A DNA stretch of 64,000 bases from CALGDE01 sp964655355 (GCA_964655355.1 CAZZMD010000011.1:1-64000), one strand, 5' to 3'. Shown: positions 7,752 through 17,612, counted from the first letter of the stretch. The notes: a model not told the origin generated them from the sequence alone. Translations and numbers: made by a program.

Positions 7752-9272
7752 TTATTCGCCGTAGGTCTGGGTCGTGAAACTGCCGTGGAGGCCATAAGGG
7801 ACGTGGTGCTTCAGTTTGAGGGTGGCGACGGGGCCGGCGGTGAGGTCGCGGGCATCCAAAATCGCTAGCTCGGACCGGTGACCGGCGGCGTTATAGCCCA
7901 ACACCAGCACCCAGCCATCGTCCTCAGCGGTGCCGCCGGGGCGGGGCACAAAAATCGGTTCGCCGCCAAATCCACGGGGGGCAAAGCTATACAGTTGGCG
8001 ATCGCCGGTTTCCCAGTCCACCTTCAAGACTGCCTGTAGGGGGGCATTGCCAGTGGCTTCGTGGGCTGCGCCGATATAGGCATAGCGTTGGGATTGCCCC
8101 ACGTAATCCGGGTGGATGGTGGGAAATTCGACGCAGCGTTTTTCGATGACGCTCGCGTCAATGGAACCATTGGCGAGATCTAAGGTGTAGCGCCAGAGTT
8201 CTCCGGCGGGGATGCTATCAAAATCAATTTGCAGAAAATCCATCCCCGGTTCAACGGTGGGGAAGGAGTCATAGCAAACGGAGTCAACGATCAGTTTGCC
8301 GTCCTGCTCAAAGGCGTTGGCGTGGTGGAACACAAAACAGGGGTTGATCTCAAAGGTTTTGACCTCGGCATTGGGATCGCGCGGAATGGCGATCGCCCGG
8401 GTTGGCTGCTTGGGATCAAATTTCAAACATTGACCGGCGCTGCGCATTCCCAATAGAAACGGAAAGGGATTGAACTGCACGGGGTTCTGGAAAAAGACGC
8501 AGTAGTTGGGGGTCAACGCGAAATCATGCAAAAACGCAAAACCGGGGACGCTGCGGGTTTGTTTGCTGACCAGGGTGCCCGCTTCGTCCAGCTCAAAAAT
8601 CGTGATCGCGGTCGACAGCCCCGGTTTGACGGCGAAATTGACCAGACGGCGATCGCCCTCAGGATTCGTTTTTGTGACCGTGCCGGGATCAATACGCGGG
8701 TGAGCGGCAAACGCGTCCCCCGGCTGCAAAATTCCGTCCAATCGATCCAGACCCAATGTCTCCAACGTCTCAGGATTTAAACCATGGGGCTCTGCCGCTT
8801 CCCACAATGCCCACAGCTTCTTTCCCCAGGGCAGGATGTGGGTGTTGGCAATATTCTTCAAATTCAAATCGAATAGATTCGCCAGCCAGCCCCCTGCTTT
8901 CGCCGTGCCAAACACGCCTCGATATAAAATCTTTTGCGCCGCCTGCTCTGCTTTGTACCCTTCCGTTTTGACGTAGCGACTGCGGAAGTGGGCCCGCCCG
9001 TTCTCAAATCCAATTTTGCAAATATAGCCATCCCCATCAAACGGGTGCGCAATGGGTTCGCCCCCCACCTCCAACAGACCAGGACCATTGCGAAACAGGG
9101 TCCCCGTCAACGCCGCCGGAATTTCCCCGTCCACATCATCGATCCAATAATCAAACTCCTCCGGCTGGGATTCATAGCCCCGCTGCCAATCGGCGATCGC
9201 GTAGGACAAGTCAGGTTTGGCGGGGGTTTGTAACTCAGGCATGGCTCTAGGATTCGGGATGGCACTATACAA
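7752..9272 (-). CDS. Carotenoid oxygenase (RPE65/CCD family)
   Basis: A non-heme iron dioxygenase that cleaves carotenoids or apocarotenoids to aldehydes such as retinal. The 506-residue product spans the whole seven-bladed propeller, with the four iron-binding histidines expected in AHPRIDP, FLHDFALT, FHHANAFEQ and near the C-terminus in YGLHGSF. The N-terminal FRNGPGLLEVGG and HPFDGDGYICKI are also typical. The substrate cannot be told from sequence. The start is uncertain: the first ATG at 9272 and a second at 9242 (MPELQTPAKPD) are both in frame, neither with a good ribosome site. It is divergent from grpE (194-bp gap). Confidence 0.9.
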   Translation of the reverse strand: MYSAIPNPRAMPELQTPAKPDLSYAIADWQRGYESQPEEFDYWIDDVDGEIPAALTGTLFRNGPGLLEVGGEPIAHPFDGDGYICKIGFENGRAHFRSRYVKTEGYKAEQAAQKILYRGVFGTAKAGGWLANLFDLNLKNIANTHILPWGKKLWALWEAAEPHGLNPETLETLGLDRLDGILQPGDAFAAHPRIDPGTVTKTNPEGDRRLVNFAVKPGLSTAITIFELDEAGTLVSKQTRSVPGFAFLHDFALTPNYCVFFQNPVQFNPFPFLLGMRSAGQCLKFDPKQPTRAIAIPRDPNAEVKTFEINPCFVFHHANAFEQDGKLIVDSVCYDSFPTVEPGMDFLQIDFDSIPAGELWRYTLDLANGSIDASVIEKRCVEFPTIHPDYVGQSQRYAYIGAAHEATGNAPLQAVLKVDWETGDRQLYSFAPRGFGGEPIFVPRPGGTAEDDGWVLVLGYNAAGHRSELAILDARDLTAGPVATLKLKHHVPYGLHGSFTTQTYGE

Positions 9273-9466
9273 AAGTTAACACCTTCAGTCGATGGACGCG
9301 GGTCTCCTTTCCCAGGGGATCCCACGCTAAGTTTTTCCATCCCCGTGAACCTACGGAAAGGTTTTGCCTGAGCACGGCGATCGCAGTACATTGGACAGGG
9401 CGAGCCACCAGCGGTACCCCCGTCGAAAATAGGCTATAGAACACTAGGGATATCGAACGAAGGGAC

Positions 9467-10360
9467 ATGATTGACGACGAAAATCGGACTGAAGAAACCG
9501 TAGAAGCGACCGAAGGGACCGACACATCAGCTACGGCAACTGACGCACCGACCGGCGATGAGACTGCTCCTTCGGAAAGCGCATCGGAGACGACGGCGGA
9601 AACCGATCCCATCACCGGTGAGGCTGTTGATGAGGCTGCTAGCGTAGACGAGGCGATTGTCACTGAAGCCAGCGTCGAAGAAGCGGTCGTGGAGACGATC
9701 GCAGACATGGAATCGGAGTCTGGGGAGGGCGATGAAGCCCCGGCAACCTTGGATGATTTGGATTTGGATGATTCCGTTGAAGATCCGGCGGATGCGGTGC
9801 CCGATACCACCGCTGGCGTGGAAGAGACCGCCAGTTATCAGGCGGCCATGACAGACCTGATGCGGGAAGTGGAAGGGTTGCGATCGCAGTTGGAAAATAG
9901 CCAAGGGCAATATGCGCGGTTGTCCGCCGACTTTGAAAACTTCCGTAAGCGCACCCAGAAGGAACGGGAAGAGCAGGCTGAGAAGATTAAATGCGACACC
10001 CTCCGGGAACTGTTGGCGGTGGTGGACAACTTTGAGCGGGCGCGATCCTTTATCAAGCCCCAGAATGACTCGGAGATGAATATCCACAAAAGCTACCAGG
10101 GTATTTATAAGCAACTGGTAGACAGCTTGAAGCGCCTTGGCGTTTCTCCCATGCGCCCCGAAGGTAAGGAATTCGACCCCAACCTTCACGAAGCGGTGAT
10201 GCGGGAAGTCAGCGAAACCTATGCCGAAGACCTGGTGATCGAGGAATTACAGCGGGGTTATTTGGTGGGCGATCGCGTCCTCCGCCACGCCATGGTTAAG
10301 GTCGCTGCACCGGGATCCGGCACCGGTGCTTCCCCCGAAGCCTCCAACGCCGACGGGTAA
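9467..10360 (+). CDS. grpE: Nucleotide exchange factor GrpE with long acidic N-terminus
   Basis: GrpE releases ADP from DnaK and so drives the Hsp70 cycle. The C-terminal two thirds are canonical: a long helix from about residue 125 (YQAAMTDLMREVEGLRSQLENS), the conserved DFENFRKRTQKE and ELLAVVDNFERA, and the C-terminal beta domain with EFDPNLHEAVM and GYLVGDRVLRHAMVKV. Residues 1 to about 122 are a low-complexity acidic stretch of Glu, Asp, Thr, Ser and Ala, longer than in most bacterial GrpE; it ends in LDDLDLDDSVEDPAD. The ATG at 9467 follows a purine-rich GAAGGGA. dnaK and dnaJ follow, but a terminator lies right after grpE. Confidence 0.95.
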   Translation: MIDDENRTEETVEATEGTDTSATATDAPTGDETAPSESASETTAETDPITGEAVDEAASVDEAIVTEASVEEAVVETIADMESESGEGDEAPATLDDLDLDDSVEDPADAVPDTTAGVEETASYQAAMTDLMREVEGLRSQLENSQGQYARLSADFENFRKRTQKEREEQAEKIKCDTLRELLAVVDNFERARSFIKPQNDSEMNIHKSYQGIYKQLVDSLKRLGVSPMRPEGKEFDPNLHEAVMREVSETYAEDLVIEELQRGYLVGDRVLRHAMVKVAAPGSGTGASPEASNADG

Positions 10361-10677
10361 ATCCTTGCTTGTCTTCCGACCAATAGTCCCAATGAGGCAC
10401 CCCTTCATAAGTCCGTAGGGGTGTTTTTTCAAAGGGGCGATCACCCGGGAAGCGCACGCGCCCCAAGTCAGCTCACCTGTTGTTTTTGGATAAGCTAATC
10501 TGTTGACTAGGGACGTTATTAAGGAATAGCGATCGCCCAACTATCGGCGCATCCTTACTTACCCTTCCACTCCCCTCTGCTGGGGTTTAACTACGCTGAG
10601 GGTTAACCATCCTGAGGGTTACGGCACAGGACTCCTGGTAATTTCACTGCCCCTTTATCACGGGAAACGACGAAACA
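10361..10677. other. grpE-dnaK intergenic region
   Basis: A 317-bp gap. It holds the grpE terminator, a possible -35 element TTGACT at 10503-10508 without a convincing -10 partner, and a 16-bp unit repeated at 10588-10619 (each ending CTGAGGGT). No CIRCE inverted repeat is visible, so HrcA control of dnaK is not supported. Confidence 0.5.
10398..10429 (+). terminator. Intrinsic terminator after grpE
   Basis: The stem CACCCCT ... AGGGGTG (10398-10404 with 10417-10423), loop of 12 nt, is followed directly by six T residues. It separates grpE from dnaK, suggesting that dnaK has its own promoter. Confidence 0.85.
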
Positions 10678-12834
10678 ATGGGAAAGGTCATCGGCATCGA
10701 TTTGGGGACGACAAACAGTTGCGTCGCCGTACTGGAAGGGGGACAGCCCATCGTGATCCCCAACTCAGAAGGTGCCCGGACCACCCCCAGTATTGTGGCT
10801 TTCGCCAAGGGTGATGAGCTGCTGGTGGGGCAGCTCGCCAAGCGCCAGGCGGTGACCAATGCCGAGAATACGATCTTTAGCGTCAAGCGCTTTATTGGCC
10901 GGCGGTGGGATGAAACGGAGCAGGAACGCAGCACGGTTCCCTACAACTGCGTCTCCGGCCGCGATACCACCGTCGATGTGCAAATTCGGGATAAGGTCTA
11001 CACCCCCCAGCAAATTTCAGCGAAGGTGTTGAAGAAGTTGAAGCAGGATGCGGAGAACTATCTGGGGGAGCCGGTGACAAAAGCGGTTATTACGGTCCCC
11101 GCCTATTTCACCGATGCCCAACGGCAGGCCACCAAAGATGCCGGGCAAATTGCTGGGTTAGAGGTTTTGCGGATCATTAATGAGCCGACGGCCGCATCCC
11201 TCTCCTACGGGATGGACAAGCAGGATTTAGAACAGCGCATCCTAGTCTTTGACCTGGGGGGGGGCACCTTCGATGTCTCAATTCTTCAGCTGGGGGATGG
11301 GATTTTCGAGGTGAATGCGACGGCGGGGAATAATCATTTGGGGGGGGATGATTTTGATCTCTGCCTGATGAAATGGATTTTAGAGGAGTTCAAAGCCCAG
11401 GAAGGGATTGATTTATCGGCGGATAAGATGGCCACCCAACGGCTTCGGGAGGCGGCGGAGCGCGCCAAGATTGAGCTGTCGAGTATGCCATCCACGGCGA
11501 TTAATCTGCCGTTTATTACCGCCGATGAGAATGGTCCCAAAAATCTGGAGATGGAGTTATCCCGAGCCCAGTTTGAGACGCTGGCGTCGGAGCTGGTGGA
11601 GACCACCATGGAACCGGTGAAGCAAGCGCTCAAAGATAGTGGGCTGGAGCCGAGCGCCATTGATCGGATCATTTTGGTGGGGGGGTCCACTCGGATTCCG
11701 GCGGTGCAGCATGCGGTGAGTGATTTCTTTGGGGGTAAGATTCCGGATCGGTCGGTGAATCCCGATGAAGCGGTGGCGTTGGGGGCGGCGATCCAGGCGG
11801 GGGTGTTGGGGGGCGAGGTTCAGAATCTGTTGCTGTTGGATGTGACGCCGTTGTCCTTGGGGATTGAAACTTTGGGCGGGGTGTTTACGCGGGTTATTGA
11901 TCGGAATACGACGATTCCCAGTAGTCGATCGCAGGTTTTTTCCACGGCGGTGGATGGGCAGCGATCGGTGGAAATTCAGGTGCTCCAAGGGGAGCGGGCC
12001 ATGGCGGAGGATAACAAAAGTCTGGGGCAGTTTTTGCTGGATGGGATTCCCCCAGCACCTCGAGGGTTACCACAGATTGAGGTGACCTTCGAAATTGATG
12101 CGGATGGCATTTTGAATGTGTCGGCGCGGGATAAGGGGACCGGCAAGGAGCAGAGTATTAGCATTAGCAATACCGGCGGTCTCAGTAAGGAAGAAGTGGA
12201 TATGATGCGCCGGGAGGCGGACTTCTTTGCGGAGGAGGACCAACGGCGGCAGGCGATCGTGACGTTGCAAAATACGGCGGATAACTTGCTGGGCAGCTAC
12301 GACAGCACCCTGGAGGAGAATGCGTCCCTGTTGGATGGGCCGACCCGCGAGAAGCTGGCAACTTATGTGGCGCAGTTGAAGCAGGCGATGGCTAATGACG
12401 ATATTGAAGTGAAGGATTTCGAGGAGGCGGTGGATGCCCTGCAGCAGGGGCTGTTAGATATTGGTCGGTCCGTCTATGGGGGGCAGGATGAGCCGAAGAA
12501 GGCTGCGGTTGGCAGTCCGGCGGCGGCCGCTTCCTCCCCATCGCCTACCCCTGCGCCCCAACCAGCACCGGAACCGGCGGAAGAGCAGAGTTTGACCCAA
12601 GAGATGTTGGAGGGGTTGGAGGATCTGATTGACGCTCCGACGGATGGGACCGTAGTGGCGGATGCGGCGGAGATGCAGGCTACGGCCCAGGGAGTCTCCC
12701 CGAGCGATCGCCCTGGTTCCGCCGATCCCTTAGGGGATTTGGGGGATGATCTGGATCTTGGCCTAGACTTAGGGGAAGATTTGGAGTTCGATAGTGCGAC
12801 GGTGACCGCCGATTATGAGGCGATCGAAGATTAA
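10678..12834 (+). CDS. dnaK: Hsp70 chaperone DnaK with extended acidic C-terminus
   Basis: An ATP-dependent chaperone that binds unfolded segments together with DnaJ and GrpE. The signatures are IDLGTTNS (residues 6-13), LGGGTFDVSILQLG, and LVGGSTRIPAVQ, followed by the substrate-binding domain (DVTPLSLGIETLGG) and helical lid. The 718-residue product is longer than typical DnaK (about 640): the tail after about residue 610 is Ala/Pro-rich, then acidic with DLGDDLDLGLDLGEDLEF. The N-terminal part (CVAVLEGGQPIVIPNSEG, RRWDETEQERS) resembles the cyanobacterial DnaK1 paralogue as I remember it, not DnaK2; this subtype call is tentative. The tail lacks the EEVD-like end. dnaJ follows after 206 bp. 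Confidence 0.95.
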   Translation: MGKVIGIDLGTTNSCVAVLEGGQPIVIPNSEGARTTPSIVAFAKGDELLVGQLAKRQAVTNAENTIFSVKRFIGRRWDETEQERSTVPYNCVSGRDTTVDVQIRDKVYTPQQISAKVLKKLKQDAENYLGEPVTKAVITVPAYFTDAQRQATKDAGQIAGLEVLRIINEPTAASLSYGMDKQDLEQRILVFDLGGGTFDVSILQLGDGIFEVNATAGNNHLGGDDFDLCLMKWILEEFKAQEGIDLSADKMATQRLREAAERAKIELSSMPSTAINLPFITADENGPKNLEMELSRAQFETLASELVETTMEPVKQALKDSGLEPSAIDRIILVGGSTRIPAVQHAVSDFFGGKIPDRSVNPDEAVALGAAIQAGVLGGEVQNLLLLDVTPLSLGIETLGGVFTRVIDRNTTIPSSRSQVFSTAVDGQRSVEIQVLQGERAMAEDNKSLGQFLLDGIPPAPRGLPQIEVTFEIDADGILNVSARDKGTGKEQSISISNTGGLSKEEVDMMRREADFFAEEDQRRQAIVTLQNTADNLLGSYDSTLEENASLLDGPTREKLATYVAQLKQAMANDDIEVKDFEEAVDALQQGLLDIGRSVYGGQDEPKKAAVGSPAAAASSPSPTPAPQPAPEPAEEQSLTQEMLEGLEDLIDAPTDGTVVADAAEMQATAQGVSPSDRPGSADPLGDLGDDLDLGLDLGEDLEFDSATVTADYEAIED

Positions 12835-13040
12835 TATTGGGCGGTACGGATGAGGGTGCCTGCCCCTGATTTCGGTAACCCCTCCGTCAAAAAACTTAAA
12901 ATTGGCGTCTTCATGGGGCACAATAACTTTTGTAGCTTCCAGAGCAGATTTCCAGACCCATTCGGTCCCCTTGATTGACCACTCCACCCCCAAGATTCCT
13001 ACCCCCCACTGACGTTTCCACGGATTGAAGCAAGTACGCT

Positions 13041-14171
13041 ATGGCGAGCGATTACTACGAGATTTTAGGCGTTTCGCGCACTGCAGATAAGGACGAGTTG
13101 AAGCGCGCCTATCGTCGGCTTGCTCGCAAATTTCACCCGGATGTGAATAAGGATCCCGGGGCGGAAGATCGGTTCAAGGAGATTAATAAGGCTTACGAGG
13201 TGTTGTCTGAGCCAGAGATGCGGGCTCGCTATGACCGTTTCGGAGAAGCGGGGGTTTCGGGGGCGGCGGCCGGTCCTGGGGGATTCCAGGATATGGGCGA
13301 TATGGGCGGGTTTGCCGATATTTTTGAGAGCTTTTTTGGGGGCTTTGGTGGGGCTGCTGGTGCGGGCGGCGGACGGCGGCGATCAGGGCCGGTTCGGGGG
13401 GATGACCTACGGCTGGATTTGAAGCTGGATTTTAAAGATGCGGTTTTTGGGGGCGAGAAGGAGATCCGCATTAGCCATCTGGAGAATTGCACCACCTGTG
13501 GCGGTTCAGGGGCGAAGCCTGGGACTCGGCCGCAAACTTGCGGTACCTGTGGGGGCTCCGGTCAAGTCCGTCGCGCGACCCGGACTCCGTTTGGTAGTTT
13601 TGCCCAGGTTTCTGCTTGCCCCACCTGTAATGGCACGGGTCAGGTGATCGAAGAAAAATGTGAGGACTGTGGCGGCCGCGGCAGCAAGCAGGAAACGAAG
13701 ACGCTCAAAATTGCGATCCCTGCTGGGGTCGATAATGGCACCCGGTTACGGGTCTCTGGAGAAGGGGATTCCGGTAAGCTGAATGGTCCTTCGGGCGATC
13801 TTTATGTGTATTTGTTTGTCAATGAGGACGAGCGGTTTAAGCGGGATGGGATCAATGTAAATTCCGACGTGGAAGTGGGATATTTACAGGCGATTTTGGG
13901 CTGTGAGTTGTCGGTGGAGACCATTGATGGGGAGACGGTGCTGGAGATTCCTGCCGGTACTCAGCCGGGGACGGTGTTGACCCTGGAGAATAAGGGTGTC
14001 CCCCGTTTGGGCAATCCGGTCAGTCGAGGGGATCATTTGTTGACGGTCAAGGTGGTGATTCCGACGAAGGTGCCGAAGGAAGAGAAAGAATTATTGCTGC
14101 AGCTCGCGAAGTTGCGGGGCGAGAAGACGGGTAAGGGGGGCGCTGGTTTCCTGGGGAATTTATTTACCTAA
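13041..14171 (+). CDS. dnaJ: Chaperone DnaJ (type I Hsp40)
   Basis: A co-chaperone that stimulates DnaK ATPase and delivers clients. It is a full type I protein of 376 residues: a J domain (residues 1 to about 70) with the catalytic HPD in FHPDV, a Gly/Phe-rich linker (GGFADIFESFFGGFGG), four CxxCxGxG zinc motifs (CTTCGGSG, CGTCGGSG, CPTCNGTG, and CEDCGGRG), and C-terminal substrate-binding domains. It is followed after 41 bp by a TusA-like gene and then rsgA, suggesting a dnaJ-tusA-rsgA transcription unit. The start ATG (MASDYYEILG) is the standard one. Confidence 0.96.
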   Translation: MASDYYEILGVSRTADKDELKRAYRRLARKFHPDVNKDPGAEDRFKEINKAYEVLSEPEMRARYDRFGEAGVSGAAAGPGGFQDMGDMGGFADIFESFFGGFGGAAGAGGGRRRSGPVRGDDLRLDLKLDFKDAVFGGEKEIRISHLENCTTCGGSGAKPGTRPQTCGTCGGSGQVRRATRTPFGSFAQVSACPTCNGTGQVIEEKCEDCGGRGSKQETKTLKIAIPAGVDNGTRLRVSGEGDSGKLNGPSGDLYVYLFVNEDERFKRDGINVNSDVEVGYLQAILGCELSVETIDGETVLEIPAGTQPGTVLTLENKGVPRLGNPVSRGDHLLTVKVVIPTKVPKEEKELLLQLAKLRGEKTGKGGAGFLGNLFT

Positions 14172-14212
14172 AGGGGATTTTGAGGGTTTATGTTGATGCT
14201 TGAGGCTGGTGT

Positions 14213-14518
14213 ATGAGTGCGATCGCCCCTTCCCAGGGTGCAGCATCTGGGGGCTCCGATGGGGCCGTTGATGTGACGTTGGATCTACGGGGAACTCCCT
14301 GTCCCATTAATTTCGTTCGGACGAAGTTGCAGTTGGGCAAGATGGAGCCTGGGCAGCGGTTGGAGGTGTGGATCGATAGTGGAGAGCCCACGGAGCAGGT
14401 ACCGGATAGTTTGGCGATGGCGGGGTTCCCGGTGGAGGCGCTGATCGATCAAGGGGATTATTTTGCGTTGCGGGTTTGTAAGCCTGCGGAGGATCAGTCC
14501 GGTGACAGCGCTCAATGA
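14213..14518 (+). CDS. TusA/SirA-like sulfur carrier protein
   Basis: A small protein of 101 residues with the TusA fold. The single conserved Cys lies in the CPxP-like motif DLRGTPCPINFVRTK (about residues 25-39), where TusA proteins carry a persulfide. The downstream part GQRLEVWIDSGEPTEQVPDS also fits. It has about 20 extra N-terminal residues. In E. coli TusA relays sulfur for tRNA thiolation; here the context (dnaJ before, rsgA after with a 4-bp ATGA overlap) suggests a link to translation or protein folding, but the actual acceptor is unknown. Translational coupling to rsgA is likely. Confidence 0.85.
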   Translation: MSAIAPSQGAASGGSDGAVDVTLDLRGTPCPINFVRTKLQLGKMEPGQRLEVWIDSGEPTEQVPDSLAMAGFPVEALIDQGDYFALRVCKPAEDQSGDSAQ

Positions 14519-15723
14519 TGGGGGTTGTGGGAGCTGGCGGGGGAGCTGATGGGGGTGCTGGACCGCTTCGGCAAATAAATGTTGCTTCGCCCATAGAGCC
14601 TGGGTTGCGGGAGCAGGCGGAGTGGACCGGTACGGTGGTGGCGGTGCAAGCAAATTATTATTGGGTGCAGTTGGATCCGGTGCCAGGGGCGGCAAATGGA
14701 AAGCCTCAAAAATTGCTGTGTACACGGCGGGCTCGGCTGAAGAAGGTGGGCCAAGGGGTGGCCGTGGGCGATCGCGTCACGGTGGAGGAGCCGGATTGGC
14801 AGGGGCAACGGGGGGCGATTTCGGAGGTGAGTCCCCGGCGTAGTTATTTAGATCGACCACCGATCGCCAATGTGGATCGGATTTTATTGGTGTTTTCCCT
14901 GGCGGAGCCGGCGCTGGATTTTAATCAGCTCAGTCGGTTTTTGATTAAGGCGGAGTCGACGGGCATTGATGTTTGTTTGTGCCTGAATAAACGGGATTTG
15001 GTGAGCGATCGTTTCCTGCAAGGGGTGCTGGAAAGTTTGGGGGCGTGGGGCTATGAGCCGATTGTGACCAGTGTACTGGAGGATCCCAGCTTGGAACCGT
15101 TGCGATCGCCGTTGGCGGGGCGAACGACGGTGGTGGCGGGACCGTCGGGGGTGGGGAAGTCGAGCACCATTAATGGGTTGATCCCGACGGCTCAATTGCG
15201 GGTGAGTGCGGTGTCGGGGAAGTTGGCGCGGGGACGGCATACGACCCGCCATGTGGAATTATTTGAGCTGCCTTGGGGGGGGCTATTGGCGGATACGCCG
15301 GGGTTTAATCAGCCGACGTTGGACTGTACGCCGGAGGAGTTGGCGGGGTATTTCCCGGAAATTCAGCAGCGGCTGGCGACGGACCGATGCCGCTACGGGG
15401 ATTGTCGCCATCGGGATGAGCCGGGCTGTGTGGTACGCGGGGGTTGGGAGCGCTATGAGCTTTATCTGGAGCTGTTGGCGGAAGCGGAGGCGTTTGCGGA
15501 GAAGCAGCGCCAGCAGGTGGAGGATGAGCCGAAGTTTAAGCGCAAGGCGACGCGGGATGGACAGACGGTCTATGAGCCCCGGTTAGCCAGCCAGCGTTAT
15601 CGACGTAAATCCCGGCGATCGCAACATCAATCGTTGGAGGATCTTGCCTTGGACGATTTAAACGGTGAGGAGGGGCTGGAGCTGGAGGAGCCCTCTTGGG
15701 CGCAGGACCCATCGGAGAATTGA
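14515..15723 (+). CDS. rsgA: Ribosome small-subunit maturation GTPase RsgA
   Basis: A circularly permuted GTPase that checks late 30S assembly. Its order of motifs shows the permutation: G4 (CLNKRD) comes before G1 (GPSGVGKSST) and G3 (DTPGF), after an N-terminal OB domain (GTVVAVQANYYWVQL). The C-terminal zinc site is visible as CRYGDCRHRDEPGC. At 402 residues it is somewhat longer than bacterial relatives, with a Gly-rich N-terminal extension of about 35 residues and an acidic C-terminal tail. The ATG at 14515 overlaps the tusA-like stop by 4 bp; an adjacent in-frame ATG at 14518 is also possible. Confidence 0.93.
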   Translation: MMGVVGAGGGADGGAGPLRQINVASPIEPGLREQAEWTGTVVAVQANYYWVQLDPVPGAANGKPQKLLCTRRARLKKVGQGVAVGDRVTVEEPDWQGQRGAISEVSPRRSYLDRPPIANVDRILLVFSLAEPALDFNQLSRFLIKAESTGIDVCLCLNKRDLVSDRFLQGVLESLGAWGYEPIVTSVLEDPSLEPLRSPLAGRTTVVAGPSGVGKSSTINGLIPTAQLRVSAVSGKLARGRHTTRHVELFELPWGGLLADTPGFNQPTLDCTPEELAGYFPEIQQRLATDRCRYGDCRHRDEPGCVVRGGWERYELYLELLAEAEAFAEKQRQQVEDEPKFKRKATRDGQTVYEPRLASQRYRRKSRRSQHQSLEDLALDDLNGEEGLELEEPSWAQDPSEN

Positions 15724-15756
15724 TAGCAAAAGGCAATTATCCAAGTCCCCTAATCC

Positions 15757-17496
15757 CTACAGCAGGGCGTTGACCGGAGCATCGACCGGGGCATCCCAGG
15801 TGATTTGAGCTTGAGTTTCGGTGCGCGATCGCGCCATTTCGATGCCTCCTTGGTCTAGGGCGCGTTTGATTCGGCGGCGATATTCTCGGGCCACGTCCCA
15901 CTGTTTCAGCGGCACGGTTTCGATCCACACCCGCACAATAATGCCCCAGGGGGTAAACTCATCGGCCCCCAAAATTAGGGGATCCCCAGTGATGAGGCTC
16001 TGCCAGTCGGGATCCCGCACTAATGCCCAACTTTCTTCGGTGATGATATCCAGGGCCTTATCCAAATCGCTGCTGTAGGCGATGGGAATTTTGAGATCGG
16101 CCTGCGATCGCCGGCTGGAGAGGTTGGCGACGATGCGCATTTCCCCGTTGGGCACCGTGATCAATCGCTGCTCAGGATCCCGGAGTTGGGTGATTCGCAG
16201 GGTGATATTTTCCACGAGTCCGTAAATTTCGTCCGCCTTCAGGACCACCACGTCCCCCACGGCATAGCGGTCTTCCACCAGAATCAAAATGCCTTCGATG
16301 GCGTCACGAATCAGATTCTGGGACGCCAGGGAAAGGGCGACCCCCACTAAACCGGCACCGGCAACCACAGCCCCCACATCAACTTTGAGGATGACGACCA
16401 GGATCAGGATTAGGGTGGCGATCGCCAGGGTGACGGCGGTGATGCTCTTGAGGATGCGGGACAGGGTAATAATCCGTTGGTGCAGGCGGTGATCGCGCTG
16501 GGGAACCGGCGTGGGATCCAGGAGCCATTCCCCTAGCAGCCGGTCGATGATGGAAAAGGTGATTGTGATCAGAATGTAAGCTCCGGCGATCGCCAGGATG
16601 CTAAACAGATATCCCTGGAGATGGCTGATGGCCCACCGATGCCAGGGGCGGGTATCGGGGAAACGCGCCAGGGTGAGCAGGGTTGCGCCCACCAGCAAAC
16701 CGGCTTGGCTTACTCGGAGCAGGGCGGAAATGGCAAAGTGCCAATGTTTTTGTCGGCGATTGATCAGACGGGTGCGGATGAGGAGGTTGGGGGAGTCGGG
16801 ACGATGACGCGATCGATATCGGCGGCAGTGGTAGTGGTGAAGCCCGTGGAGCCCCAGCACGATGATGACGGTGCCGATCCAAAGGGCGATCGCTTGGTAA
16901 AGGGCATTCTGGAGGGCATCCGGCTGCCGTTCTTGCCAGGCGCGATAGAAGGCCGCCTGTAAATCCCCTTGCAGCACCGGCGCATGATCCTGGGGGGTCG
17001 TTTGATATTGATTGGCGTCCAGGTTGGTCACGGTAAACAGGTAGCGATTGCCGTAGTACAACACCGGTAGCCCGCCGCGCTGTTGGATTTGAATGGGAGC
17101 CTCACGGGGGACACCGTCTTCGGCGATCGCGTCCTGTTCCAGAAAAGTCCCCTTCGCCCGCCGCAATGCCCTTTCGATGGCTTCTACACGGGTGGCCAAC
17201 TCCTCGCTGGGGGATGCAATCTGAAAAATCGGGCGACCGTCAATGGAGATGCTGGCGGCGCGAATTCGTTCGGGATTGCTGATGGATAGCAGGGTGGAAA
17301 AGGGGGCCTCAGGAGGGAGGGTTGGTCCGATTTGTCCCATTAGCCCAGGAGCGGGGGCAAGGGCTTGGACGGGGGAGGTTAGGGCGATCGCCACCCCAAC
17401 CACCAGTCCCATCAGCACTGTCAGCATTGGCAGCATCGGACGCCAGCGCGATCGATGGGCGTTGAGAGGAAGGCGGATCAAGCGGTCAAGCAGCAT
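15757..17496 (-). CDS. MscS-family mechanosensitive channel
   Basis: A 579-residue membrane protein. A hydrophobic N-terminal segment (MLPMLTVLMGLVVGVAIAL) likely acts as signal or anchor, followed by a periplasmic domain of about 150 residues, several membrane helices, and the MscS pore helix and beta domain: GAVVAGAGLVGVALSLASQNLIRD, GILILVEDRYAVGDVV, and LITVPNGEM. MscS-type channels release solutes on hypo-osmotic shock. The large periplasmic domain and extra helices make it one of the longer members. It converges with rsgA (gap 33 bp). The start at 17496 (MLLDRLIRLP) precedes a basic stretch and the hydrophobic segment. Confidence 0.9.
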   Translation of the reverse strand: MLLDRLIRLPLNAHRSRWRPMLPMLTVLMGLVVGVAIALTSPVQALAPAPGLMGQIGPTLPPEAPFSTLLSISNPERIRAASISIDGRPIFQIASPSEELATRVEAIERALRRAKGTFLEQDAIAEDGVPREAPIQIQQRGGLPVLYYGNRYLFTVTNLDANQYQTTPQDHAPVLQGDLQAAFYRAWQERQPDALQNALYQAIALWIGTVIIVLGLHGLHHYHCRRYRSRHRPDSPNLLIRTRLINRRQKHWHFAISALLRVSQAGLLVGATLLTLARFPDTRPWHRWAISHLQGYLFSILAIAGAYILITITFSIIDRLLGEWLLDPTPVPQRDHRLHQRIITLSRILKSITAVTLAIATLILILVVILKVDVGAVVAGAGLVGVALSLASQNLIRDAIEGILILVEDRYAVGDVVVLKADEIYGLVENITLRITQLRDPEQRLITVPNGEMRIVANLSSRRSQADLKIPIAYSSDLDKALDIITEESWALVRDPDWQSLITGDPLILGADEFTPWGIIVRVWIETVPLKQWDVAREYRRRIKRALDQGGIEMARSRTETQAQITWDAPVDAPVNALL

Positions 17497-17612
17497 AGGT
17501 ACGGAGCAAGGTTAGGAAATAGCGACGAGGAGCGGTGACCGATCGCAGCCGGTTGTGGCGATCGCCGCCGCTCCTCGCAACATAACAAAACGTTACAGCC
17601 TGAACCGCTCCC

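Noticed and set aside
9265..9810. A Ser/Thr/Ala-rich 181-codon minus-strand frame
   Set aside because: Antisense of the acidic N-terminal part of grpE.
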